Origin: Gammaproteobacteria bacterium
GTDB lineage: Bacteria > Pseudomonadota > Gammaproteobacteria > Pseudomonadales > Azotimanducaceae
Length of the DNA: 64,000 nt
Assembly: GCA_026706935.1 (NCBI GenBank)
Contig: JAPOXV010000018.1
Span: forward strand, 310,001-374,000
Direction: 5' to 3'
Shown: positions 44,988 to 53,443 of the stretch, in pieces
How positions within the stretch are numbered: the first letter of the stretch is position 1
How the letters are laid out: each line of letters starts with the position of its first letter
Notes under the pieces: generated by a model
Database searches by the model: none
What the model saw: only the letters and a program-made list of their open reading frames with translations
Told to the model about the DNA's origin: nothing
Program-made: the position numbers and the translations under genes

Positions 44988-45439
44988 TGTCTTGCCTCCG
45001 CGGTTCTGCGAATCGCTTTGCGAATGCGACTGTAGGTGCCACATCGGCATATGTTGCCGGCCATCGCGACGTTGATGTCTTCATCGGTTGGCGCAGCGTT
45101 CGTTGCTAACAACGCTGCCGCCGACATGAGTTGCCCGGATTGGCAGTAGCCGCACTGAGAGACGTTTTCGTCGACCCATGCTTCGATGAGGTCCGGTTGC
45201 TGATCAACGAGGGACTCTATCGTCGAAACATGTCGTCCTGACACAGCCGCAACTGTCGTCAAACACGACCGGGTTGGTGTACCGTCGATCTGAACGGTAC
45301 ATGCGCCGCATAAACCGCGACCACAACCGAATTTAGTACCGTTAAGATCTAAGTGGTCGCGTAGCACCCACAACAGTGGCGTGTTTTCGTCGACATCAAG
45401 TTGATGCTCTACGCCATTTACATTTACCGTGATCGACAT
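44984..45439 (-). CDS. [2Fe-2S] subunit of the molybdenum hydroxylase (isoquinoline 1-oxidoreductase alpha-like)
   Basis: This 151-residue subunit carries both [2Fe-2S] sites: the plant-ferredoxin-type [11 protein letters not shown] with a later Cys, and the helical CGYCQSG and CRCGTY site. Its stop overlaps the large-subunit start (ATGA). There is no FAD subunit gene, as in IorAB-type enzymes, which pass electrons to cytochrome c. The signal peptide is on the large subunit only, which is consistent with export of a folded complex through Tat. Confidence 0.93.
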   Translation of the reverse strand: MSITVNVNGVEHQLDVDENTPLLWVLRDHLDLNGTKFGCGRGLCGACTVQIDGTPTRSCLTTVAAVSGRHVSTIESLVDQQPDLIEAWVDENVSQCGYCQSGQLMSAAALLATNAAPTDEDINVAMAGNICRCGTYSRIRKAIRRTAEARQ

Positions 45440-45531
45440 TCATTACCCCTTCATCGAAATACGAATCAGATTTTCTATGTTAGCACCTACACGCGACTTG
45501 ATCTTACGCGCATTTTTGTCTCACCAATCTG

Positions 45532-46308
45532 CTACTTCGAATCTTCCTCGAGTTCTTTTAGCATGCGTTTTAGTGCGAAGTGTTTGTAACTGTCAACTGC
45601 TAGTTCTCTAAAGATGTCCATGCAATCAGGACCTTTGAGTTTCAGTTGAATCCACCCGTTGTGACCCGTGTAGCGAGGAATGCTGAATCGATCGTCCGTA
45701 ATAAGAGTTGATTGTTGATCTTTTCCGACCCATATTTCCGCACATGGAGCACCACCAACCACGTAGGCGGTTGCGAATGTCTTCTTCCCAGCTTTAAACG
45801 ACGGATTGCCAAACTGAGGTACCTCCGTTACTTCAGGCAGACTGAAACAGAACGACCGTATCTTCTCCAGTTGTCGACGGCAATCTGGATCATTGAACGC
45901 GTCAAATTCCACTGGGTCGATCGGATGTGTAGGTGGCGGAACATCAGGTATCACATCTTCTATGAGTTCGGTACTACGGCTCGTATGGAGATAAGCCTCA
46001 GCCACCTGGTACTGGATTTCGTCCCATGAGAGGTTCTTGTCTAGATTCACGCCTAACCAACCTCTAGGACCGAGGTAGGGAGGTACGAAGTAGCTCTCAC
46101 TATCCATGGCTACACAATCCTGTTGAGAACCGTCGGGCGAATTGAGCCACAGAGCTACACGACCATCGCCGTGATGGTTTACAGCGTATTGAGCAAAGAC
46201 CTTCCCATTAACGCGAAAATCAGGAAAGCCGTGGCTGTGATGCGCCTCAGAATCGTCGAATGCGAGGCACAAATCATGAACCGCTTCCGTAGGAGATCGT
46301 TTCGACAT
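45532..46308 (-). CDS. Tandem MmcQ/YjbR-domain protein
   Basis: This 258-residue protein contains two copies of the MmcQ/YjbR double-wing fold: residues about 5-115 (HGFPDFRVNGKVFAQYAVN, YLGPRGWLGVNLD) and about 140-250 (FGNPSFKAGKKTFATAYVV, YTGHNGWIQLKLKG). The family is usually a single domain of about 115-120 residues. A fusion of two, separated by a proline-rich linker (PDVPPPTHPIDP), is unusual. The role is unknown; DNA binding has been suggested from fold. Confidence 0.85.
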   Translation of the reverse strand: MSKRSPTEAVHDLCLAFDDSEAHHSHGFPDFRVNGKVFAQYAVNHHGDGRVALWLNSPDGSQQDCVAMDSESYFVPPYLGPRGWLGVNLDKNLSWDEIQYQVAEAYLHTSRSTELIEDVIPDVPPPTHPIDPVEFDAFNDPDCRRQLEKIRSFCFSLPEVTEVPQFGNPSFKAGKKTFATAYVVGGAPCAEIWVGKDQQSTLITDDRFSIPRYTGHNGWIQLKLKGPDCMDIFRELAVDSYKHFALKRMLKELEEDSK

Positions 46309-46416
46309 TTTTCTAGATCGGTCCTTAATCGTTAGGCAGTATAAAAAGTAGTGTACTCGGCATAGAGGATCCTCTCATATATCACCCCTCATAATTCGCG
46401 CGCAAATTGGTGCGAC

Positions 46417-47436
46417 ATGACAATATCACACACCGTCTACGACGAGCTCGACTGCGATCCTAAATCAGGTCAATGGGTCGCCAAGCGGCTCATGAGTGAG
46501 CCGATTATTCATGCGGGATTAGACCCCAGCATTGGTGTCAATATTCAAGGTCCATCTTTAATTCGAGTGCCGGATTGGATTGAATCGCCGCTCGGTCGCT
46601 ATTACCTCTATTTCGCCGATCACAAGGGACGGTTCATTCGATTGGCATATGCCAACGAGCTTCGTGGTCCTTGGCGCATCCATTCGCCGGGGTCGCTACG
46701 TCTCGAGAACTCACTTTTCCCTGCGGAACCCATTCAGCCTTCACAGCGAGAGAACAAGGCAGAGCAACGTAATTCGCCTCAGTTACTTCACAGCCGAGAG
46801 TACGAAGGTTCAACGCCGCATATCGCATCACCTGACGTGCATGTAAATCAAGAAGAGCGCCGGATTTACATGTATTACCACGGTCTGTTGTCATACGCCA
46901 ATCAAAAGACACGTGTCGCAACGTCGGTAGATGGTCTCAATTTCATCGCCGAGGATCCGATTCTCTGCTATCCATACCTTCGCGTCGCGTCGATTGAAGA
47001 TACGAACTTAGGCATGGTCATGCCGGGTGTCTTGTACCGATTGAGGCACTTGCGAGGTCCGTTCGACGACGGTCAGCAGCTATTTACGTCAAATGCACGA
47101 CACCATGCGTTACTTACAAACCGTCATCGTCTATTCGTGTTTTGGTCGGAAGTTGGTGAAGCACCGGAGCACATCAAAGGCAGCGTGGTAGAACGAGTAT
47201 TAGATAGAGAAACTCGTGAGGTCAAACACTTAGGAGCAATACTTAAGCCCGAACTTGACTGGGAAGGTGCTAGTGCCCCCAATGAGCCGTCAGTACGTAG
47301 CGTAGCCTACGGATGCGTGAATCAGCTTCGCGACCCATGTATATACGTAGAAGACGGACATGTCTATTTACTTTACGCAGGAGGAGGGGAATCAGCGATC
47401 GGAATCGCCGAGCTCAGCTGGAACCAAACAACGTGA
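46417..47436 (+). CDS. Beta-propeller, glycosyl-hydrolase-43-like protein of unknown function
   Basis: This 339-residue protein shows the repeated blade pattern of five-bladed propellers: GPSLIRVPDW, GRYYLYFADHKGRFIRLA, SPDVHVNQEERRIYMYYHG, and YVEDGHVYLLYAGGGES. This is the signature of GH43/GH32-like folds. No obvious signal peptide is present. The catalytic acids are not certain: D in PDVHV and E in WSEVGEAPE are candidates only. Its stop overlaps the start of the alpha/beta hydrolase gene by four bases (GTGA), so the two work together. Confidence 0.7.
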   Translation: MTISHTVYDELDCDPKSGQWVAKRLMSEPIIHAGLDPSIGVNIQGPSLIRVPDWIESPLGRYYLYFADHKGRFIRLAYANELRGPWRIHSPGSLRLENSLFPAEPIQPSQRENKAEQRNSPQLLHSREYEGSTPHIASPDVHVNQEERRIYMYYHGLLSYANQKTRVATSVDGLNFIAEDPILCYPYLRVASIEDTNLGMVMPGVLYRLRHLRGPFDDGQQLFTSNARHHALLTNRHRLFVFWSEVGEAPEHIKGSVVERVLDRETREVKHLGAILKPELDWEGASAPNEPSVRSVAYGCVNQLRDPCIYVEDGHVYLLYAGGGESAIGIAELSWNQTT

Positions 47437-48257
47437 CGACAATCAAAGAAAACGACCTTCCATTTGCAACAACTCACGGAATGGAATTACTAGGGCGCGT
47501 ATACGAACCGGAGGAATCGATTGGGTACGGGATTGTGATGGTGCATGGTGGTGCCTGGACAGCGAATGATCGGTTTACTCCACACGTCATGTCGCGTCTA
47601 CTCGCTGACCGAGGTCTCGTGGTATTTTCACTCGACTTTCGATGCGGACCTACGTTTCAGCATCCAGCTGCGTCCGCTGATATAGCGGCGGGGGTTAGAT
47701 ACTTGCGCATTCACGCAGAGGATTTCGGAATAAAGCCCGACAAGATAGGTTTGATAGGGAGTTCATCGGGCGGTCATTTGGTGCTGTTCACAGCGCTACA
47801 ACCTAACGTGCCGATGCACCAAACAACACCTGTCATTGATTGTGAACAGAAGTCCGTTGACGCAAGTGTCGCATACGTGGTTGCGCTTTGGCCCGTTTCA
47901 AATCCACTCGCAAGATTCGAGTACGCTTTGGAAGGCAAGCGACACGAGCTCGTGCGTGCGCATCAAGGTTATTTTGGATCGCGCGAGACTATGCATCAAG
48001 CTAGTGTTCAACGCGTTTTACGAAGTCGGGAGTTCACGCACCTTCCGCCGATCTTAATCGTGCAACCTGGCGAAGACGCGAACGTACCGCAATTTATGAC
48101 AAACGATTTGTTATCGGCATTTCGAGGAGTCGGCCATGACGTTGAGTATCTTCACATGCCTGGCCTACCGCACGCATTCGCCTACGAAGCGTCGCCCGAC
48201 ACCGACGAGTGTGAGCAGGCTGTGTGGGACTTCATACACCCACTGATTGAGACCTAG
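47433..48257 (+). CDS. Alpha/beta hydrolase, hormone-sensitive-lipase/fold-3-like
   Basis: This 274-residue hydrolase has oxyanion motif HGGAW, nucleophile elbow GLIGSSSGGHLV, an acid in VQPGEDANVP and the terminal His in LPHAFAYEAS. An open frame extends upstream to 47313, but GTG at 47433 overlaps the stop of the propeller gene (GTGA) and gives the normal N terminus. It shares a palindromic CTAG stop with the convergent aldo/keto reductase (48254-48257). Esterase or sugar-ester hydrolase activity is inferred. Confidence 0.87.
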   Translation: MTTIKENDLPFATTHGMELLGRVYEPEESIGYGIVMVHGGAWTANDRFTPHVMSRLLADRGLVVFSLDFRCGPTFQHPAASADIAAGVRYLRIHAEDFGIKPDKIGLIGSSSGGHLVLFTALQPNVPMHQTTPVIDCEQKSVDASVAYVVALWPVSNPLARFEYALEGKRHELVRAHQGYFGSRETMHQASVQRVLRSREFTHLPPILIVQPGEDANVPQFMTNDLLSAFRGVGHDVEYLHMPGLPHAFAYEASPDTDECEQAVWDFIHPLIET

Positions 48258-49264
48258 ACGTATTGCGACGATGTCGCTGCAGCCGTGAAATTCTCGGCCA
48301 GGATGTGAAAGTTTTGAATATCTGCGTTTACAACATCGAAGCCATTTTCTAGCACGTACGCGTAGCTCCTCTGGAATGAGGAGAGATTCGCTTTCAGCAG
48401 CTTCTCACTGTAGTGGTTATCGAAGGCACCCTCGTTTCCGCGACCACCCCACATACGCGGAGCCAACATACGGCCAGATTTCATCGCAATCAAACCAATG
48501 CCACTTTCGCGAGCAGCTTGAAGTTCAGGCTGTAACTCCTTGAGTGGTTTGGTGTTTTTAACCGTAGTCTTACTCGCCCAGTCGTACCATCCAGCCGGCG
48601 TCATCGCTAACATCGCGAGCGAATATTCACCGGAGGCGACTGCTGCACTTAGACATTCACTCGCATTCTCGTGTGTGGAGATCCCTAAATGGCTTACCTT
48701 CCCAGCCGCTTTGGCTCGTTCAAATGCGCTAAAAATCTCGTCGTTGTTCACGACTCTTGGATTGTTCGCGCCCATGATGTAGTACGCGTCAACGTGGTCT
48801 TGACTTAGGTCGATAAGGCATGTATCGAGCTTCGATTCCCAATCGGCTGCAATTGCCTTCGATTCCTCAAGATTCGGATTCGCTTCTGCACCTACCGAGA
48901 CAAAATCCTTCGTAATCAGGAAGATGTCATCGCGGTGAGCGCCTGCGAAGTCGGCTAAGTTCCTTTGTGCGTCGTTGTAGTAGGAACTGGTACCGACATC
49001 AAAAACGTTTACGCCATGGTCAAATGCTAGGTTGAGTACACGGTCTGCGCGATTTCGTGATAAGGCTGCACCACATCCGTAGACAAGGCGACTCGCGTTG
49101 TAACCGGTTTTGCCGAGGACGCGATACGTCATCTTTGGGAACTTCGCGGCTTCTGCTGCCTCAGCAGCTTCAATCGCTGCACTCAATCGACCCGTTTTCA
49201 GCAAGGCGGTTCCACCAATACCTGCAAACGCTAATTGCTTCAGGAAAGTTCGGCGTTGCGTCAT
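48254..49264 (-). CDS. Tat-exported aldo/keto reductase-like protein with altered tetrad
   Basis: This 336-residue protein starts with a Tat-like signal (QRRTFLKQLAFAG) and has the aldo/keto reductase barrel: VNVFDVGTSSYYNDAQR supplies the catalytic Asp and Tyr and FLITKD supplies the Lys. The tetrad His is replaced (DAYYIMGANN where most have a His). A low-complexity AEAAEAAEAAK run follows the signal. With the His absent, the activity may differ from normal carbonyl reduction. It is convergent with the 47433 hydrolase and ends on the shared CTAG. Confidence 0.82.
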   Translation of the reverse strand: MTQRRTFLKQLAFAGIGGTALLKTGRLSAAIEAAEAAEAAKFPKMTYRVLGKTGYNASRLVYGCGAALSRNRADRVLNLAFDHGVNVFDVGTSSYYNDAQRNLADFAGAHRDDIFLITKDFVSVGAEANPNLEESKAIAADWESKLDTCLIDLSQDHVDAYYIMGANNPRVVNNDEIFSAFERAKAAGKVSHLGISTHENASECLSAAVASGEYSLAMLAMTPAGWYDWASKTTVKNTKPLKELQPELQAARESGIGLIAMKSGRMLAPRMWGGRGNEGAFDNHYSEKLLKANLSSFQRSYAYVLENGFDVVNADIQNFHILAENFTAAATSSQYV

Positions 49265-49653
49265 CGTGAATATTCATAGGAAAGAGTAAAAAATTCTACC
49301 ACTTGTTATTCGGATCGGAGCACGCGGACACGTAGGTAACACAGGAATTCGAGCCAAATCCACATTTTTCGTGTCAGTTGCGTTGTGTGCTTCAGCGGTC
49401 TCGCAGACGTCGCTGTGCGTCAAGAATTACGCGTTCGCGACGTAATTAACGAGCGTAGACGTTGCAAATGTCGAGATTGCGTGTGTCCGATTGGTAGTTT
49501 TGACCAGTTGTCGTGGAGCGATGCGACCTAAAGCTATTGATTCCCAAGTACGTTAAACAGCAGATGTGAGCTGGTGATAACTTATTGATATGAAAATAAA
49601 CTGGTCCCTTTTCGTCCGTTTGTTATCAAGCTCTAACTCTCGACAGCCGATTG

Positions 49654-49705
49654 AGCTTTGTAATTCAAAGCTTTATGTTAGAAACCCGCCACGGATTTTC
49701 TAACA
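49654..49705. repeat. Two adjacent hairpins
   Basis: AGCTTTG (49654-49660) pairs with CAAAGCT (49666-49672) around TAATT. Immediately after, TGTTAGAAA (49676-49684) pairs with TTTCTAACA (49697-49705) around a 12-base loop. A weakly similar stretch begins with AGCTTTGTGATTCA about 120 bp further on. They may form an RNA structure or DNA binding sites. Confidence 0.6.
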
Positions 49706-49907
49706 TTCGAGATTGCCCTTGACCTTCTGGTTGCCGGATCAGTGAATCTCATCATCATAACAATAGACGAAATAGCTTTGTGATTCAGCGTGTTAGTAGA
49801 GCTTCCTAACTATTCTTTGAATTTGCTGTCTTATTTGTTAGAATCCGACCGTGTTTACACGGCGCGTACCGATAACAAGCCGAAAGGTTGACAATCAGGA
49901 ACGTGCT

Positions 49908-49923
49908 TTGTCAACATTGACAA
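49908..49923. promoter_or_regulatory. TTGTCAA-CA-TTGACAA palindrome, probable operator
   Basis: A perfect 7-bp inverted repeat with a 2-base centre lies 47-62 bp before the 49970 start. TTGACAATCA also occurs at about 49888 and 49917. It could be a repressor operator, or the TTGACA could be a -35 element. Confidence 0.55.
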
Positions 49924-49969
49924 TCATCATGGTTTGTCTACGGATGGACAAGAACAACAAGGAGGCCCC

Positions 49970-50353
49970 ATGAGCGTCTACAAACACCAGCAAGGAAACT
50001 ACCAGAGTTATCGCGTTGCGCGATCGGTCGATGGAAAACTCTGTCAAGAGTATTTCCCTCGTACGCGCAAGGGATATCAAGAAGCGAAAAAACGCGACGA
50101 AGAGCTTGCGCGAGACCAAGAGCGCGCACAACAGTTCTTCACCGGACCTGCGCTCCGTTGGCAGAAAAAGCCGAAGAAAGTTGAAAGACGGACGTCTACC
50201 GCGAAGTCAAAGTCATCACTTCGTACGAAGTCTACGACGAAGCGAAGCATTCGTACTACGGCAAATGTGTCGATGAAAGCATCGCCGCAACGGGTAACCC
50301 GCAGTAGAGCAAGTACATCGGGGCGTTCGAGTGCGCGACGGGTGAAAGCTTAG
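49970..50353 (+). CDS. Small basic protein with a conserved YxSYRVARxxxGK N-terminal domain
   Basis: This 127-residue protein begins MSVYKHQQGNYQSYRVARSV and EYFPRTRKGYQEAKKRDEEL, a short domain resembling AP2-like or phage-integrase arm-type DNA-binding segments. The remaining half is low complexity, rich in Arg, Lys, Ser and Thr (KSSLRTKSTTKRS). AAGGAGG is four bases before ATG 49970; a further in-frame ATG at 49934 is not needed. DNA or RNA binding is likely from charge. The long regulatory-looking upstream region and the following terminator point to a single-gene unit. Confidence 0.78.
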   Translation: MSVYKHQQGNYQSYRVARSVDGKLCQEYFPRTRKGYQEAKKRDEELARDQERAQQFFTGPALRWQKKPKKVERRTSTAKSKSSLRTKSTTKRSIRTTANVSMKASPQRVTRSRASTSGRSSARRVKA

Positions 50354-50370
50354 TTTCCACGAGAAAATGC

Positions 50371-50402
50371 AAAAGCGGCAAACGATGTTTGCCGCTTTTT
50401 TT
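50371..50402 (+). terminator. Rho-independent terminator
   Basis: A perfect 13-bp stem (50371-50383 with 50387-50399) with a 3-base gat loop contains the GC-rich core gcggcaaac and ends in a run of T. It closes the 49970 gene and sits between it and the convergent xthA. Confidence 0.95.
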
Positions 50403-50412
50403 GTCAGTGGCG

Positions 50413-51189
50413 CTATCGAATTAGTGTATCGACACCGATAGGGCAGTGATCACTGCCGTCAATGTGAGGCCAAATAAAGGCGTTAGTAACGGTCTTCGCT
50501 GCAGATCTTGACGCAAGTACGTAGTCAATTCGCCACCCCACGTTGTTCTCCTTCGCGCCGCCCCATTGTCGCCACCATGTGTAGTGGTCCGGCTCATCGC
50601 GGTGTTGATTGCGGAAGACATCAACCCAACCGTTCTCCATCCATCGAGTGAATTCAGCGCGTTCTTCGGGCAAAAAACCGCTCGTTTTCGTATTAGTTTT
50701 CGGTCGTGCGAGATCGATCTCGGTATGAGCCGTATTGAAGTCGCCTAAAGCGAATGTAGGACCCGACGCTCGTAATCGGTCAAGTGCCCGTTTTACGCTC
50801 CTGTAGAACGCTAGTTTATAGGCGACGCGGCTGTTGTCCCGGTCTTTACCCGAGCCTTTAGGGAAGTAGATTGAAGCTATTGACAGTCGCCCGAATTTGG
50901 CGACGATGTAACGACCCTCAATATTGAACTCTTCTTCTGGGAGCTCAGTTATGACGCGAGTGGGCTTTTCGCGAGAGAATATCGCCACACCCGCGTACCC
51001 CTTTCGCTCCGCGGGAAAGAAGTTCGTATACCACCCGACAGGTTCCAATGTATGTTGATCGAGTTGCTCTGGTAAGGCGCGTACTTCTTGTAGACAGAGT
51101 ACGTCTGCGCCGGAGGATTCGAGAAACTCGTGAAATCCCTTTCGTACACATGCTCGAAGTCCATTGACGTTCCAAGAGATGATTCTCAT
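50413..51189 (-). CDS. xthA: Exodeoxyribonuclease III
   Basis: This 258-residue AP endonuclease/exonuclease has the family motifs ISWNVNGLRA, CLQEVRA, GYAGVAIFSR, ALGDFNTAH, WRIDYVLAS and GSDHCPIG. It repairs abasic and oxidised 3' ends in DNA. The start is taken as ATG at 51189, with AGGA upstream; the frame could begin three bases earlier at GTG. It overlaps no neighbour, and the MFS gene ends just upstream at 51192. The length and motifs are standard. Confidence 0.95.
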   Translation of the reverse strand: MRIISWNVNGLRACVRKGFHEFLESSGADVLCLQEVRALPEQLDQHTLEPVGWYTNFFPAERKGYAGVAIFSREKPTRVITELPEEEFNIEGRYIVAKFGRLSIASIYFPKGSGKDRDNSRVAYKLAFYRSVKRALDRLRASGPTFALGDFNTAHTEIDLARPKTNTKTSGFLPEERAEFTRWMENGWVDVFRNQHRDEPDHYTWWRQWGGAKENNVGWRIDYVLASRSAAKTVTNAFIWPHIDGSDHCPIGVDTLIR

Positions 51190-51191
51190 CA

Positions 51192-52490
51192 CTAGCTTTC
51201 CTGTGCTACCGCCAGTTCAGTTGGTTGAGCGACGGGCGTTGGCGGTTTGGCGAGGAAGAAAAACACCGAGCCGACTAATGCCAATACGCCGATCCAGGTA
51301 AATCCGATTGCGTAGTTCTCATATCTGTCATACAGAATGCCGACAAGCAAAGGTCCGATCGTCATACCAATCATCGTGATCATCGATGTGAATCCGAGGA
51401 CGCGACCAAAAATTTGCGCGCCAAAATAGTCCGCACGTAACGAAACGAGCAATGGAGCTCGGATACCCCAAGCGAATCCGTGGAGCAATGTAAACGCTAC
51501 GACCATTAACGCACTATCAGCGAATGCCACGAAGAACATCGAAAGCGCATGGGAAACCAAGCAACCAGTGCACAACAGACGTTTATCGAATCGGTCACCG
51601 AGTAACCCGCCAATAAGTTGCCCGACCACTTGGCATATGAACATAAGTGGTAGAAAGGTACTGGCATAGGTGAGAGAGAATCCAAGACTGCGAGTAAGGT
51701 GCGGTAATAGGTGAACCATGACCGCTGATACCGTCAATAGCGCTACGCCATGGCCGATCGCCAGAAACCAAAATGAACGTGTCCAAAGTGCCTGACGCGT
51801 TGTAAATCGTAAAGGGGGCAACGCATCGCGTAACGCGATCGGTTCGCGGATGCGAATTCCGTCAGGCTCCTCACCGATTTCCCGCGGTGAGTGGCGCATG
51901 ACCAGAGACAGCGGCGTCGTGACGACAAGAATGAAGAGTCCGGATAGAACTGCTGTCCAACGCCATCCAACCGACTGCAAGACAAGGGTGAGAATCGGCA
52001 CTGCAAGTCCACCAAGTGAGAAGCCCAGTTGAGAACCCGCCACCGCCTTCGATCTGTGTCGTCGAAACCAATGAACGATCGACACCATCGCCGTCGCAAA
52101 GCCGCCCAAGCTGCCGCCGACCGCAATGAGAACGAATACCGCGTAAAAACTCCACACCGAATTGACGAGTGCAAGGAGCATGAAGCTGATTCCGAAAAGC
52201 AGATTTCCGAGAATGAGAATCAACTTAGGACCAAAACGGTCCGTTAGCCATCCTTGTATGGGTCCGAGTAGACCGCTCTCAACGCGCGTTAGTGCGAACG
52301 CGCCGGATACGATCGCCGCGCTCCATGCGAATTCTTCTTGCAGCAGCACGACGTAAGCGCCGTACGAATGCATCCAGAAGAGACCCGACGTGAATTGAAT
52401 ACCGGCAGCGGATAGAACGATCCACCATCCGTGAAAGACCTTTCCCTGAGGACGAAACGTCTTGTTGAATCGTTCGCTAAGCGCGATCAA
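51192..52490 (-). CDS. MFS transporter, monocarboxylate-transporter-like
   Basis: This 432-residue membrane protein has twelve hydrophobic segments in two halves. The N-terminal HGWWIVLSAAGIQFTSGLFWMHSYG and GPIQGWLTDRFGPKLILILGN match the OFA/MCT-like branch of the major facilitator superfamily. GGLLGDRFDKR is the second-half conserved loop. The start is TTG at 52490. It probably exports or imports a carboxylate, but the substrate is not determined. It may be co-transcribed with xthA, three bases downstream. Confidence 0.88.
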   Translation of the reverse strand: MIALSERFNKTFRPQGKVFHGWWIVLSAAGIQFTSGLFWMHSYGAYVVLLQEEFAWSAAIVSGAFALTRVESGLLGPIQGWLTDRFGPKLILILGNLLFGISFMLLALVNSVWSFYAVFVLIAVGGSLGGFATAMVSIVHWFRRHRSKAVAGSQLGFSLGGLAVPILTLVLQSVGWRWTAVLSGLFILVVTTPLSLVMRHSPREIGEEPDGIRIREPIALRDALPPLRFTTRQALWTRSFWFLAIGHGVALLTVSAVMVHLLPHLTRSLGFSLTYASTFLPLMFICQVVGQLIGGLLGDRFDKRLLCTGCLVSHALSMFFVAFADSALMVVAFTLLHGFAWGIRAPLLVSLRADYFGAQIFGRVLGFTSMITMIGMTIGPLLVGILYDRYENYAIGFTWIGVLALVGSVFFFLAKPPTPVAQPTELAVAQES

Positions 52491-52600
52491 GCAACAGCCT
52501 TAGCGAACTCAACATGACGAGCGGTACGTCTCTCTCAGAAATGAGCGACGATTTTAAAGAGAGGCAGGAGAGTCTGTAAAAAGACCTTTAACTAACGGTT

Positions 52601-53443
52601 TCAGCGAGCCTCGACGACGTGAATCAGACCGTCATTCAGTGAGCCGCTTCGAAATCCACCTAACTCCATCGCTACAAATCGATAGCCACAGGCTTTGATT
52701 TTTGATTGAATCTCATCGGCGTTTGCCATCACAATGTGCATCTCTGACTTGTCTACTTCGAGTCTTGCTACGTCATCATGGTGCCGAACGCGATACTGTC
52801 GAATTCCAAATCCTGCCAGCACAGTTTCCGCGCTCTCGATCTGCTTCAATATTGATTCAGTGATATGGGAACCGTAGGGTACGCGGCTCGATAGGCATGC
52901 AGCTTGTGGTTTATCGGCGTTATCCATTCCAAGGTGAGCGGCCAACACCCGGATCTCAGCTTTCGTCATACCCGCTTCGCTTAACGGCGAACGCACGTCA
53001 AAGTTCTTAGCCGCTATGAGTCCTGGGCGATGATCTCCAAGATCGTCAACATTTGTACCGTTGAGGACTATCTTGTAGCCTCGTTCTTGGGCAAGTTGCT
53101 CCAGACTCGTGTAGAGCGACGTTTTGCAGTGAAAACAACGATTGACTGGATTTGCGCGGTATTCACTCTTCTGCAGTTCATCCGTGATGATGACTTCGTG
53201 GTGAAGTCCCCATTTTCGCGCGAGATCCTTCGTGAGTTGAAGGTCACTTCTTTTGAGACTCGAGCTCGCAGATGTAACCGCTAGCGAGTTTTCACCAAGT
53301 TCCTGATTGGCGATGTGCGCAACCAGAGAACTGTCGACGCCTCCAGAAAATGCGACGATAACCCGTTCCATCGCTCGGATACTTGAGCGAATGGATTCGT
53401 GCTTATCGGCGAGGGAGGTTGGGAGCACGTCTGCAATATTCAT
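52601..53443 (-). CDS. larE: LarE-type ATP-dependent sulfur transferase for nickel-pincer nucleotide
   Basis: This 280-residue PP-loop protein has the ATP-pyrophosphatase motif SGGVDSSL, the NPVNRCFHCKTSLY segment, NGTNVDDLGDHRPG and the sacrificial-cysteine context AACLSSRVPYG. In LarE-type enzymes one Cys gives up its sulfur to the pyridinium substrate. It acts after LarB in making the nickel-pincer nucleotide. Its start overlaps the larB stop by four bases. Some relatives use a [4Fe-4S] cluster; which type this is depends on the exact cysteines and cannot be fully decided here. Confidence 0.92.
   Translation of the reverse strand: MNIADVLPTSLADKHESIRSSIRAMERVIVAFSGGVDSSLVAHIANQELGENSLAVTSASSSLKRSDLQLTKDLARKWGLHHEVIITDELQKSEYRANPVNRCFHCKTSLYTSLEQLAQERGYKIVLNGTNVDDLGDHRPGLIAAKNFDVRSPLSEAGMTKAEIRVLAAHLGMDNADKPQAACLSSRVPYGSHITESILKQIESAETVLAGFGIRQYRVRHHDDVARLEVDKSEMHIVMANADEIQSKIKACGYRFVAMELGGFRSGSLNDGLIHVVEAR

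Larger units (their letters stand above)
49265..49969. other. Gene-poor 705-bp region with several inverted repeats
   Basis: No convincing gene fits in this stretch. A 37-residue frame at 49590-49703 has no ribosome-binding site. The right half contains hairpins and related AT-rich repeats (AGCTTTGT-ATTCA motifs near 49654 and 49774) and the TTGTCAA-CA-TTGACAA palindrome. It may hold promoters for the flanking genes, a small RNA or the remains of a mobile element; none is established. Confidence 0.5.

Noticed and set aside
49590-49703. A 37-residue open frame in the intergenic region
   Set aside because: No ribosome-binding site, no recognisable composition, and it overlaps the hairpins.
49676-49705. 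GTTAGAA...TTCTAAC hairpin as an integron attC site
   Set aside because: The order of core sequences is reversed relative to attC and no integrase or cassettes are present.
49888-49926. TTGACAATCA repeats as plasmid iterons
   Set aside because: Only two copies and no replication gene; they are explained better by the palindrome or a -35 element.
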